Shown here piece by piece: positions 35,130 through 43,854 of a DNA stretch of 61,450 nucleotides. A model generated the notes under the pieces. The model was not told the origin of the DNA. It made no database searches and saw nothing but the letters and a program-made list of their open reading frames with translations. Origin of the DNA: JAGOGN01 sp036652735 (lineage in GTDB: Bacteria > Bacillota > Clostridia > Lachnospirales > Lachnospiraceae); NCBI GenBank assembly GCA_036652735.1, contig JAVVVI010000008.1, positions 1 to 61,450 of the forward strand. Reading direction: 5' to 3'. Made by a program: the position numbers and the translations under genes. Positions within the stretch are counted from its first letter, which is position 1, and each line of letters starts with the position of its first letter.

Positions 35130-36662
35130 ATGAAAAAGAATGAAAACAAAAAGCCACTCTTCATTTTTGAAATGGCAAACAATCACCAGGGCAGTGTGGA
35201 ACATGGAATTAGAATTATAAGAGAGTTAAAGAATGTTTGTGAAGAATATAAGGACCGCTTTGATTTTGCTGTAAAGTTCCAATATAGAGATCTGGATACG
35301 TTCCTACATCCGGATTATAAGAACCGTTTCGATCTTAAGAATATTAAGCGGTTCCAGGAAACAAGACTGAATGCGGAAGCGTTCCAAAAGTTAAAGGCGG
35401 CAGCAGTGCAGAGCGGCTTTATTACGGTGTGTACACCTTTTGATGAGAATTCCGTTGAACTGGTTTCGGCACATGGGTATGATTATATAAAGATTGCCAG
35501 CTGTTCCTTTACGGATTGGCCTCTATTGGAAAAAATAGCCTTAGCCGGAAAACCGGTGATTGCATCCTGTGCAGGTTCCGGTGAAGAAGACGTCGATAAA
35601 GTAGTGAGTTTTTTTCAACATCGTCATATAGCGTTCTCATTGATGCATTGTGTTGCGGAATATCCAACAAGAACAGAACAGCTGCAAATGAATCAGATTG
35701 ATTATTTAAGACAGAGGTATCCACAGATTTCAGTTGGATTTTCCACACATGAGGAGCCGGATAATCTGATTCCAATTAGAATTGCAATTGCAAAAGGTGC
35801 CATGATTTTTGAAAAACACGTTGGTGTACCAACGGACTCCATAACTTTAAATGGCTATTCGGCAAATCCGGAGCAGGTAAGAGCTTGGTTAAAGGCAGCG
35901 AAGGAGACCTATGATATTTGTGGAATAGAGGGAGAACGTTATCGTTCATCTCAAAAGGAATGTGCAGATTTACAGGCATTAAAAAGAGGTGCTTTTGCAA
36001 AAACATCGATTCAAACAGGAGATACGTTGGATGCAGAACATGTATTTTTTGCCTTCCCATGTACAGAGGGACAATTAGTTGCAGGAGATTTTTCAAAATA
36101 TACAACATCGAAAGCCGGAGAAGGTTATAAGGAAAAGGAAGCCATTCTAAAAGAAAGTACGGAGATTAATAATCAAACAGAATTAGTATATGGAAGACTT
36201 TCAGAAGTGTTTGCAATTCTTAAAAAAAGTGGTGTAGTGATTCCACTAGAGAGTAAATGCAGCCTGTCCCATCATTATGGCATAGAGAACTATGAAGAGT
36301 ATGGGGTAGCCATTATTGACTGCATTAATCGGGAATATTGTAAAAAGATTCTCGTTGTTCTGCCGGGGCAAAAGCATCCGGTTCACTACCATCTTCAGAA
36401 AGAAGAAATGTTCAACATTATGTATGGAGATTTAAATATTGAGCTGGATGGAGTGGTAAGTACAGCAGTAGTTGGGGAGCAGGTTCTTGTAGAACGCAAG
36501 GCAGCCCATGGATTTTCTTCTGAGGGAGGCTGTGTTTTTGAAGAAATCTCAACAACCCATTATTTAAATGATTCCTATTATGATCAGGAAGAGATGTTCT
36601 CGGTACCACGAAAGACAACTGTTTACATAACAAAAGAAATGATGGATGAAATTAGTAGATAA
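35130..36662 (+). CDS. NeuB-like sugar acid synthase fused to a cupin
   Basis: The protein has 510 residues. The NeuB barrel (about 8-270) has the usual FEMANNHQGSVEHGI start, CTPFDENSVELV and IFEKHVGVPTDS, the family that condenses phosphoenolpyruvate with an aldose to a nonulosonic-type acid. A SAF-like segment (about 285-345) and a cupin (about 370-500) with H419-Y-H421 and the metal-ligand-like KEEMFNIMYGDL follow. Standard NeuB lacks the cupin. It differs from the canonical LegI at 55792, so a second keto-acid sugar is probable. The cupin might isomerise the sugar substrate, as D-lyxose isomerase-like cupins do; this is speculation. Confidence 0.85.
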   Translation: MKKNENKKPLFIFEMANNHQGSVEHGIRIIRELKNVCEEYKDRFDFAVKFQYRDLDTFLHPDYKNRFDLKNIKRFQETRLNAEAFQKLKAAAVQSGFITVCTPFDENSVELVSAHGYDYIKIASCSFTDWPLLEKIALAGKPVIASCAGSGEEDVDKVVSFFQHRHIAFSLMHCVAEYPTRTEQLQMNQIDYLRQRYPQISVGFSTHEEPDNLIPIRIAIAKGAMIFEKHVGVPTDSITLNGYSANPEQVRAWLKAAKETYDICGIEGERYRSSQKECADLQALKRGAFAKTSIQTGDTLDAEHVFFAFPCTEGQLVAGDFSKYTTSKAGEGYKEKEAILKESTEINNQTELVYGRLSEVFAILKKSGVVIPLESKCSLSHHYGIENYEEYGVAIIDCINREYCKKILVVLPGQKHPVHYHLQKEEMFNIMYGDLNIELDGVVSTAVVGEQVLVERKAAHGFSSEGGCVFEEISTTHYLNDSYYDQEEMFSVPRKTTVYITKEMMDEISR

Positions 36663-36674
36663 GGGAGTGTGAAC

Positions 36675-37736
36675 ATGGATAAGAACTTAACTGAAAAAGA
36701 AGCAGCAGGAAGAAACTATTTAAAAGAAACAAAGCCTTATGTATATAATAAAGTGATCCGGTTTGGAGAAAAGTATAAGAGGGGTGAAAGCATCGCAATT
36801 ATACAAATGCAATATAATTATGCTTGCAATATGAAGTGTGAACATTGTTCCATTGCCCCTTATCAAACGAATCCGGGGAAAAGAAGATTGACACCTGCTG
36901 ATGTGGCAATGTTAGCGAAACAGGCAGATGAACTTGGTCTGGCAAGATTTGTTATAAGCGGGGGAGAGCCAACTGTTTTTCCGGATTTGGACCAGGTAGT
37001 TGCAGCAATTGATCCTGAAAAATTCTACATTAACAGTGACAGTAATGGATATCTCCTTGCAGAAAAAGCAGAACACATGAAAAAGATTGGTATTGATCGA
37101 ATACAGTTAAGTATTGATAGTTTAGACCCGGAAGAACACGATGAATTCAGAAGAAAGCCCGGAGCACATGCAAGGGCAATGGCAGGCATGGAAGAATGTA
37201 TCCGGATTGGACTTCCACTTTATATTCAGACCGTGGTTACAAAAGAGCGGCTTCATTCCCAGGAATTTCTTCAATTTTTAGAATATTTCAATGGCAGGGG
37301 ATTAAATGTTTTTGTGTCCTACGCAAAACCTGTTGGAGCATGGGCAGGACAGTTTGAACATTTAATTGATCGAAAAGATATGGCATATATGAGTGAATTA
37401 GAAAAAAAATATCGTGTCTTTACCCATTTGACACCGGGCTATGGATTGGATATGGGTTGTATCGGTGTGAAGGGATTTATTTCCGTAACAGAATATGGAG
37501 ATGTACAGCCTTGCCCTTATATTCACACCTCAATTGGCAATATTTTTCAGCAGCCACTGGACGAAATTATTAAAACAGGTCTGAATATCAAGTATTTTGG
37601 TGAACATGTAGATACCTGTTTAATCGCAGAAGATCTGCCCTTTATTAAGAAATACGTAGAGGGCCGAATTTATAATAAGCCGGTTCCGGTTCCCTATACA
37701 GAGGTCTTTCATAAGGAAGATATGATTCATGTATAA
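36675..37736 (+). CDS. Radical SAM enzyme (3)
   Basis: This gene encodes 353 residues. CxxxCxxC is C51, C55, C58 (YNYACNMKCEHC), followed by RFVISGGEPTVFPDLDQVV and the IQLSIDSLDPEEHDEFR strand, a standard MoaA/SPASM-like barrel. Late cysteines (MGCIGVKGFI, VQPCPYIH, TCLIAED) could bind an auxiliary cluster. An in-frame GTG at 36669 is one base from GGGAG, so ATG 36675 is used. It overlaps the HAD phosphatase by 8 bases, so the two probably act on connected steps. It is less similar to the 26219/29050 pair than those are to each other. Confidence 0.85.
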   Translation: MDKNLTEKEAAGRNYLKETKPYVYNKVIRFGEKYKRGESIAIIQMQYNYACNMKCEHCSIAPYQTNPGKRRLTPADVAMLAKQADELGLARFVISGGEPTVFPDLDQVVAAIDPEKFYINSDSNGYLLAEKAEHMKKIGIDRIQLSIDSLDPEEHDEFRRKPGAHARAMAGMEECIRIGLPLYIQTVVTKERLHSQEFLQFLEYFNGRGLNVFVSYAKPVGAWAGQFEHLIDRKDMAYMSELEKKYRVFTHLTPGYGLDMGCIGVKGFISVTEYGDVQPCPYIHTSIGNIFQQPLDEIIKTGLNIKYFGEHVDTCLIAEDLPFIKKYVEGRIYNKPVPVPYTEVFHKEDMIHV

Positions 37737-38388
37737 AGGAATTATTTTCGATTTGGATGGTACACTTTTAGATACACAGGAAGGTGTAGTTGTCTCGTTA
37801 AAGGAGACGTTGAAAGAATTGGAACAGACAGAAGTGGAAGAGGATATCGTTGGACAGTTTATTGGTCCGCCGCTAACGGATTCCTTTCGTCATTTTTTAG
37901 GATATGATGAGAAGGCGGCCACCCATGGAGCGGCAGTATTTAAGAATTATTATCAGAAAAAAGGAATTTATATAGCAAGAGAATATCCCGGTATCAAAGA
38001 TCTTTTGAAGGAATGCAGAGATAGGGAAATAACCCTTGCAGTAGCAACCAATAAGACACATGAAAATGCGATTAAGATTTTAGAATATTTTGAACTTTCT
38101 TCCTTTTTTCATATAATACAGGGCAATCAGGTGAACCGCTGTACCACCAAGCAGGAGGCAATTTATGAATGTATGAAAAGCTGTGGTTTAAAGAGAGCGG
38201 AAACGCTGTTAATAGGGGACAGTATCATAGACGGACAAGGAGCAGTCCTCACAGGGATAGACTTTTTGGCGGTCACTTATGGATATGGATTTCATAAAAA
38301 GCAGGAACTTGACAATGTGCATCCGGTTGCGGTATGTCAAAACACAGATCAAATCATGGATTATATTAAGGGAGAGGGGTGCAGATAA
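37729..38388 (+). CDS. HAD-superfamily phosphatase (phosphoglycolate-phosphatase-like)
   Basis: The protein has 219 residues. HAD motifs: DLDGTLLDT (nucleophile Asp at about 8-10), AVATNKTHENA (Thr/Ser motif II), a Lys in motif III (TTKQEAIYECM), and LIGDSIIDGQGA (acidic motif IV). The cap domain fits subclass I (Gph/PgmB group). Coupled to the preceding radical-SAM gene, it probably dephosphorylates a sugar phosphate of the pathway, such as the NeuB-cupin product. It could also be a beta-phosphoglucomutase-like enzyme. Confidence 0.85.
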   Translation: MYKGIIFDLDGTLLDTQEGVVVSLKETLKELEQTEVEEDIVGQFIGPPLTDSFRHFLGYDEKAATHGAAVFKNYYQKKGIYIAREYPGIKDLLKECRDREITLAVATNKTHENAIKILEYFELSSFFHIIQGNQVNRCTTKQEAIYECMKSCGLKRAETLLIGDSIIDGQGAVLTGIDFLAVTYGYGFHKKQELDNVHPVAVCQNTDQIMDYIKGEGCR

Positions 38389-38389
38389 A

Positions 38390-40174
38390 TTGATAAAAGT
38401 GTCGGATTATGTGATTCAGTATATAGAAAAGCTGGGAGTAAAGGATGTATTTCTTTTATCCGGTGGTGGATGTATGCATTTAGTGGATTCTCTTGGGAAA
38501 AATCAAAAGGTAAATTATAAATGCTGTCTGTTTGAACAGGTAGTATCTCTTGCCGCAGGAGCATATGCGCAATATAACAATGAAATTGGAGTAGGATTAG
38601 TCACAACCGGACCCGGAGGTACCAATGCAATAACCGGCGTCGCAGTTGCATGGACGGATTCTATTCCTCTTTTTATGATATCGGGGCAGGTGAAAACACC
38701 GGATTTATCCCATGGAACAGTTAGAACGAAAGGATTTCAGGAGTTAGATATTGTATCAATGGTGAAACCAATTACAAAATATGCGGTTACCATAGAAGAT
38801 CCGCAGGACATAAAGAGAGTTCTGGAGGAAGCCGCTTATTGGTGCAAAGAGGGCAGACCGGGACCGGTTTGGGTGGACATTCCACTGGATATTCAGGCGG
38901 CAATGATAGAGGAAACTACACTGGGGAGTATGGAGCAGCAGAAGGTACCACAGGTTGAGCTTCCTATAAAGGAAACAGTAAAAGCAATACAAAGAGCAAA
39001 GCGTCCGGTAATACTTGCAGGATACGGAATTACCACCTCCAAGGCAAAAGATCAATTCCGAAAAGTGATTGAGAAGTATCAGATACCGGTTTTGACCACC
39101 TGGAAGGCAATGGATTTGCTTCCGGAAGATCATCCTCTGTTTATGGGACGTCCCGGCTGCATTGGCCAAAGAGGAGCTAATTTTATACAGCAGAACTCAG
39201 ATCTTATTATCACAATTGGAGCAAGACTTGACTTTGGGCAAATTGGCTATGCAGCCGAGACCTTTGCCAGAGGTGCGTTTAAAATTGTGAATGATGTAGA
39301 CAGAGGGGAACTTGAGAAATTTTCATTTAAGGTAGATCAGAAAATCTGTGCAGACAGTGGCTATTTTTTACAGCAGCTATTAGAGGATGACACGGTCATT
39401 CCTGGGGATGCATTTCAGCCATGGAGACAGAAATGTGCATTGTGGAAGCAAAAATATCCGGTCATCGAACCGGAATATTATGATTATACCAATGGCGTAA
39501 GCAGTTATGTTCTTATGGATAAACTAAATCAATATACAAACAGTGAGACTTGTTTTTCACCGGGAAATTCAGGAGCCTGCAGTGAGATTTTCTCACAGGC
39601 ATATCGTGTAAAAGAAGGGCAGAGAGTTATTAATACCAATTCGCTGGGGTCAATGGGAACGGGACTTCCTGCAAGTATCGGAACCTGTATTGCCAGTGGC
39701 GGAAAAACCACAATTTGTATTAATGGGGATGGTGGAATACAAATGAATTTACAGGATTTTGAAACCATTCGAAGAGAGAAGCTCCCAATTAAGTTTTTTA
39801 TTTTAAATAATCAGGGCTATGGTTCCATTATGAACTCTCAAAGGACTTATTTTAAGGGAAATTTTGTGGGAGCAAATAAGGAAAGTGGAGTTACGCTGCC
39901 AGCGTTAAAGAAAATTGCAGATTTGTACGATATACGTTATTATGAAGCAGTTCAAAATTCAGATTTGGACAGTATTATACCGGATTGTCTTAGGATGGAA
40001 GGACCAACTATTTGTGAAATACATGTTTCACCGGACGAAAAGACCGCTCCAAGACAGATTTCGTACCAAAAAGAGGACGGAAGCATGGTTTCAAAGCCAT
40101 TAGAAGATTTAGCACCCCTGTTATCAAGAGAAGAATTACAGAGGGAAATGATGATTGAGCTGGTAATAGAATAA
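38390..40174 (+). CDS. Acetolactate-synthase-like ThDP enzyme (YerE-type candidate)
   Basis: The protein has 594 residues, the full three-domain form of the acetolactate synthase family: LLSGGGCMHLVDSLG and VTTGPGGTNAITGVAVAW in the first domain, a central Rossmann domain, and GDGGIQMNLQDFETI ending ILNNQGYGS for Mg-ThDP (about 445-485). There is no ilv context. It lies in a cluster with CDP-3,6-dideoxyhexose genes, where YerE of Yersinia joins a two-carbon unit from pyruvate to the keto sugar, making a branched yersiniose. That role is inferred. TTG 38390 is chosen by GAGGGGTG eight bases upstream; it begins two bases after the previous stop. Confidence 0.8.
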   Translation: MIKVSDYVIQYIEKLGVKDVFLLSGGGCMHLVDSLGKNQKVNYKCCLFEQVVSLAAGAYAQYNNEIGVGLVTTGPGGTNAITGVAVAWTDSIPLFMISGQVKTPDLSHGTVRTKGFQELDIVSMVKPITKYAVTIEDPQDIKRVLEEAAYWCKEGRPGPVWVDIPLDIQAAMIEETTLGSMEQQKVPQVELPIKETVKAIQRAKRPVILAGYGITTSKAKDQFRKVIEKYQIPVLTTWKAMDLLPEDHPLFMGRPGCIGQRGANFIQQNSDLIITIGARLDFGQIGYAAETFARGAFKIVNDVDRGELEKFSFKVDQKICADSGYFLQQLLEDDTVIPGDAFQPWRQKCALWKQKYPVIEPEYYDYTNGVSSYVLMDKLNQYTNSETCFSPGNSGACSEIFSQAYRVKEGQRVINTNSLGSMGTGLPASIGTCIASGGKTTICINGDGGIQMNLQDFETIRREKLPIKFFILNNQGYGSIMNSQRTYFKGNFVGANKESGVTLPALKKIADLYDIRYYEAVQNSDLDSIIPDCLRMEGPTICEIHVSPDEKTAPRQISYQKEDGSMVSKPLEDLAPLLSREELQREMMIELVIE

Positions 40175-40190
40175 AAACAGAGGCGGCAGA

Positions 40191-41348
40191 ATGGAAGAAC
40201 AGAGTAAAAAATGTAGGTTGTGTAAGAATCAGTTAAAAGAAAGAAATCCTATCTTGCAATTTCATAATATGCCATCCATTGCCCAGAACTTTCCAACAAA
40301 GGATCAACTAGGCCAGGACTGTGGAATCGATTTTTCGATATACCAATGTCCCTATTGTGGGTTGATTCAAATATTGGAAAAGCCGGTTTCCTACTATAAG
40401 GATGTGATTCGGGCGGTTGCAGTCTCCCAGGAGATGGCAGAATTTCGCAAGGTACAGTTTGAAAAGTTCTTAAGGGAAAATCAATTAATTGGGAAAAGAA
40501 TCATAGAAATTGGTGCAGGCGCAGGAGAATATATGACACTTATGGAAGCAGCAGGTGCCGTAGTATATGGAATTGAACATCGGAACACCTCCGTCAGTGC
40601 AGGGAAAGAAAAAGGACTTACGCTCTATCAGGGCTACATCAGTTCCAAGGAGTATGCCATTGGGGATTCGCCCTTTGATGGATTTTACTGTATGAATTAT
40701 TTGGAACATGTACCGGAATTAAATGAATTTTTACAGGGAATCAATTATAACCTTACAGAGGGGGGAATTGGTCTTATTGAAGTCCCCAATACAGATCGAA
40801 TAATTCAAGATGCAATGTTTTCAGAATTTATGCTGGATCATCTGTCTTATTTTACACAGGAGACTTTAAAAAGGGTTGTGGAACAAAATGGATTTAAGGT
40901 GAAATCCTGTGAGGTGGTATGGAATGAATATATGATCTCCATGGTTGTTGAAAAAAGAAGAAAGATTGATGGTACCGGGTTTCAAAAGGGGGAGCAGACT
41001 CTTATAAAAGAGGTAAATGCATTTATTGAGGACATGAATGTGAAAGGGAAAAAAGTTGCAGTGTGGGGAGCCGGACATGAGGCACTGTCCATTTTAGCCA
41101 TTGCGCAACTAAGAGGCAGAATAGACGGGGTAATAGATTCGGCTGATTTTAAACAAAATAAGTATACACCGGCAACGCATATTCCCATTTATTCACCAGA
41201 CCGAATCAAAGAACAAAAGATAGAAGCAATTCTGGTGATTGCAGGCTCTTTTACAAACGAAGTATGCAGAATCATTAAGGGTATCAATGAAGAAATAATA
41301 TGTGCCATAATAGAGGACAATAAAATCAAACTGAGGTCAAGGGAATAG
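40191..41348 (+). CDS. Sugar C-methyltransferase (zinc-binding, NovU/TylCIII/EvaC-like)
   Basis: The protein has 385 residues in three parts: an N-terminal zinc domain (C8, C11 and the YQCPYCG pair), a class I SAM domain (about 95-200; IIEIGAGAGEYMTLMEAAGA), and a C-terminal Rossmann-like domain (about 280-380; KKVAVWGAGHEALSILAIAQ). This three-part design is typical of the enzymes that methylate carbon 3 of nucleotide-linked 4-keto deoxysugars. Its place between the ThDP enzyme and a reductase suggests a methyl-branched deoxyhexose. The C-terminal domain resembles that of the B12-type radical-SAM protein at 33301. Confidence 0.85.
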   Translation: MEEQSKKCRLCKNQLKERNPILQFHNMPSIAQNFPTKDQLGQDCGIDFSIYQCPYCGLIQILEKPVSYYKDVIRAVAVSQEMAEFRKVQFEKFLRENQLIGKRIIEIGAGAGEYMTLMEAAGAVVYGIEHRNTSVSAGKEKGLTLYQGYISSKEYAIGDSPFDGFYCMNYLEHVPELNEFLQGINYNLTEGGIGLIEVPNTDRIIQDAMFSEFMLDHLSYFTQETLKRVVEQNGFKVKSCEVVWNEYMISMVVEKRRKIDGTGFQKGEQTLIKEVNAFIEDMNVKGKKVAVWGAGHEALSILAIAQLRGRIDGVIDSADFKQNKYTPATHIPIYSPDRIKEQKIEAILVIAGSFTNEVCRIIKGINEEIICAIIEDNKIKLRSRE

Positions 41349-41351
41349 AGG

Positions 41352-42290
41352 ATGAAGAGTGTAATTGTTACCGGAGCAACGGGAGTTACCGGCAATGGGC
41401 TGGTCCGTTATTTGTTAGGGAAAAAGATAGAGGTTTTCGCCATTTTGCGGCCGAATTCGCAACGTGAGTGTAATCTGCCTCAGGATTCTTTATTGCATAG
41501 AATAGAGTGCAACCTGGGAGAATATGATCAAATCCTTCAGCACCACTTAATTCCACCAAAAAAGGCCCGGGTTTTCTTTCATCTGGCATGGGAAGGTTCG
41601 AAAGGACGGGAGAAAGTAGATAATCGCAATAATATGCAGCTTCAGTCCAGAAACATTACATACCTAATGGATGCGGTGGAGCTCTGTCATAAGTTAGAAT
41701 GTCCGGTTTTCCTTGGCGTAGGAAGTCAGGCAGAGTATGGATACAGTAATGGATGGATGAATGAGGATACCGTATTACAGCCCGGGAATGGCTATGGTAT
41801 GGCAAAAGTATGCGCCTGTTCAATGTCAAGAGTATTATGTAAAAGCTATCAGATCAAACACATATGGGCAAGACTATTTAGTATTTATGGTCCCTATGAT
41901 GAAACCCATAGTCTGGTTGATTTATCCATACAAAAGCTGCGAAAGGGAGAAAGTCTTGCGTACACAACGGGTGAACAGCTGTGGAATTATCTTTATTCTC
42001 AGGATGCAGGGAAAGCCCTGTATCTGCTGTCAGAATATGGTCAGGATGGGGAGGAATACTGCGTAGCAAGTGCAAAAGCCAGACCGCTGAAGGACTATAT
42101 AAAAGAGATACACCGGATTGTAAATCCCAATGTGGAACCGGAATTTGGAACCACTGCGAAGGAAGAACCGGGGATGCAGGTAGATATCAGCAAATTAGTA
42201 CAGGCTACCAAATTTCAGGAAGAATTTACATTTCAAGAGGGAATTGCTAAGATTAGAGATTTTTATGTGGAAAAAGAATCAGCAAAATAA
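41352..42290 (+). CDS. NAD(P)-dependent sugar 4-ketoreductase/epimerase (extended SDR) 1
   Basis: The protein has 312 residues. The cofactor site is VTGATGVTGNGLVRYL; the active-site region includes FFHLAWEGSKGREK, GVGSQAEYGYS and the YGMAK tetrad element. The AWEG feature is shared with the 49827 protein and with reductases of the CDP-abequose/tyvelose type. It begins three bases after the methyltransferase. It likely reduces the 4-keto group of the branched or methylated CDP-sugar at the end of the pathway; the stereochemistry is unknown. Confidence 0.82.
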   Translation: MKSVIVTGATGVTGNGLVRYLLGKKIEVFAILRPNSQRECNLPQDSLLHRIECNLGEYDQILQHHLIPPKKARVFFHLAWEGSKGREKVDNRNNMQLQSRNITYLMDAVELCHKLECPVFLGVGSQAEYGYSNGWMNEDTVLQPGNGYGMAKVCACSMSRVLCKSYQIKHIWARLFSIYGPYDETHSLVDLSIQKLRKGESLAYTTGEQLWNYLYSQDAGKALYLLSEYGQDGEEYCVASAKARPLKDYIKEIHRIVNPNVEPEFGTTAKEEPGMQVDISKLVQATKFQEEFTFQEGIAKIRDFYVEKESAK

Positions 42291-42303
42291 AGGGAGGAAC
42301 ACC

Positions 42304-42819
42304 ATGAAGAAAAAAGCTTTTTTTCTGGATCGGGACGGTGTGTTGTCACAAGAGAACGGATATGTTACTACCTTGGAAGAATTCACAATCTTTCCCTATG
42401 CCAGGGAAAGCATTGAACAAATACATAAATGCGGTTTTCTTGCCATTGTAGTTACCAATCAGTCCGCAATTGGCCGAGGGCTATTAAGGGAAGATGATCT
42501 AAAAACCATGAATGAAGAATTAGTCAGTCAAACCGGAGTAGATGGAGTGTTCTACTGTCCACATCTGGAATCGGAACACTGCCAATGCAGAAAACCGGGT
42601 ATTGGATTAATTCAGCAGGCCATGAAAGAGTATGAGATTCAGTTGAAAGGCTCCTATCTTATAGGAGATCGTGGAAGTGACATCTTATTGGGGAAACAGT
42701 TGGGAATAACCACAGTGTTGGTAGAGTCCGGTTATGGATCCCAACAGTTAGAGCAGGAAGTCGTTCCGGATTTTATTTATACCGATCTCTTGGATGCAGT
42801 CAATTCTATATTAAAATAA
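42304..42819 (+). CDS. gmhB: D,D-heptose 1,7-bisphosphate phosphatase GmhB
   Basis: GmhB removes the C7 phosphate of heptose 1,7-bisphosphate before nucleotidyl transfer. The protein has 171 residues, the normal size. HAD nucleophile and acid are D9 and D11 (FFLDRDGVL). The zinc site C85-x-H87...C93-x-C95 is the hallmark that separates GmhB from other HAD enzymes; LIGDRGSDILLGKQLG is the last motif. ATG 42304 follows GGGAGGAAC; the open frame extends up into the previous gene. With gmhA and the HldE-like gene it completes a nucleotide-heptose route. Confidence 0.93.
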   Translation: MKKKAFFLDRDGVLSQENGYVTTLEEFTIFPYARESIEQIHKCGFLAIVVTNQSAIGRGLLREDDLKTMNEELVSQTGVDGVFYCPHLESEHCQCRKPGIGLIQQAMKEYEIQLKGSYLIGDRGSDILLGKQLGITTVLVESGYGSQQLEQEVVPDFIYTDLLDAVNSILK

Positions 42820-42844
42820 AACCGGCAGGAAACGGAGGACGAAC

Positions 42845-43825
42845 ATGAAAAAAGTATTGGTTACAGGAGCCGATGGATTTATAGGAAGCCATTTGGTGGA
42901 AAGTTTGTTGGAAAAAGGATATGAAGTTAAGGCATTTACTTATTATAATTCCTTTAATCGCTGGGGATGGCTGGATAGCTTTCCCAAAGAAAAATTAGAC
43001 TCCATTGAGATCTTTTCAGGGGACATCAGAGACCCTAATGGGGTGAGAGAAGCAATGAAAGGAGTGGATGGGGTATACCATCTGGCTGCATTAATTGCGA
43101 TTCCGTTTAGCTATCATTCGCCGGATTCTTATGTGGATACAAATATTAAAGGAACATTGAATGTATTACAGGCAGCCAGAGATTTGGGAACGGAGAGGAT
43201 TTTGATTACGTCCACTTCGGAGGTTTATGGAACGGCACAATATGTTCCAATAGACGAGAAGCATCCATTCCAGGGACAATCTCCGTATTCTGCCACAAAG
43301 ATTGGAGCAGATCGGCTGGCAGAAAGCTTTTACCGAAGCTTTGAGCTGCCGGTATCGATTGTGCGTCCATTTAATACCTATGGTCCAAGACAGTCTGCCC
43401 GTGCAGTGATTCCTACTATTATCTGTCAATTACTGGCAGGGAAGAAGGAGATTCATCTGGGTTCCCTTACTCCAACCAGAGATTTTAATTATGTAAAGGA
43501 TACAGCGGCAGGCTTTATTGCAATTTCAGAATCAGAGAGAACAATCGGACAGGAGATCAATATTGCCTCAGGACAGGAAATTTCCATAGGTGCATTGGCA
43601 AAGGAGCTGATCGCCCAGATTAACCCCCAGGCTGAGATTCTATGCGAACAACAGCGTCTTCGTCCGGAGAAAAGCGAGGTCAACCGTCTGCTTGGCTCCA
43701 ATGAAAAAATCAAAGCACTTACAAACTGGAGACAGGAAGTATCTTTTGAAGAGGGAATCAGCAATACCATACAATTTATACGTGAGAATTTAGATACCTA
43801 TAAACCGGATTTATATAATGAATAA
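42845..43825 (+). CDS. legB: NAD-dependent 4,6-dehydratase LegB
   Basis: LegB is the first dedicated step of legionaminic acid synthesis, making the 4-keto-6-deoxy form of a nucleotide-linked N-acetylglucosamine. The protein has 326 residues. Family marks are VTGADGFIGSHLVE, FTYYNSFNRWGWLD, GDIRDPNGVREAM, HLAALIAIPFSYHSPDSYV and GPRQSARAVIPTII. It is separated by 9 kb from the rest of the leg genes (52834-58691), embedded between gmhB and the CDP-dideoxyhexose genes. Confidence 0.9.
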   Translation: MKKVLVTGADGFIGSHLVESLLEKGYEVKAFTYYNSFNRWGWLDSFPKEKLDSIEIFSGDIRDPNGVREAMKGVDGVYHLAALIAIPFSYHSPDSYVDTNIKGTLNVLQAARDLGTERILITSTSEVYGTAQYVPIDEKHPFQGQSPYSATKIGADRLAESFYRSFELPVSIVRPFNTYGPRQSARAVIPTIICQLLAGKKEIHLGSLTPTRDFNYVKDTAAGFIAISESERTIGQEINIASGQEISIGALAKELIAQINPQAEILCEQQRLRPEKSEVNRLLGSNEKIKALTNWRQEVSFEEGISNTIQFIRENLDTYKPDLYNE

Positions 43826-43854
43826 TGTCTCGGATGTAGAAAAGAGGATAGAGC

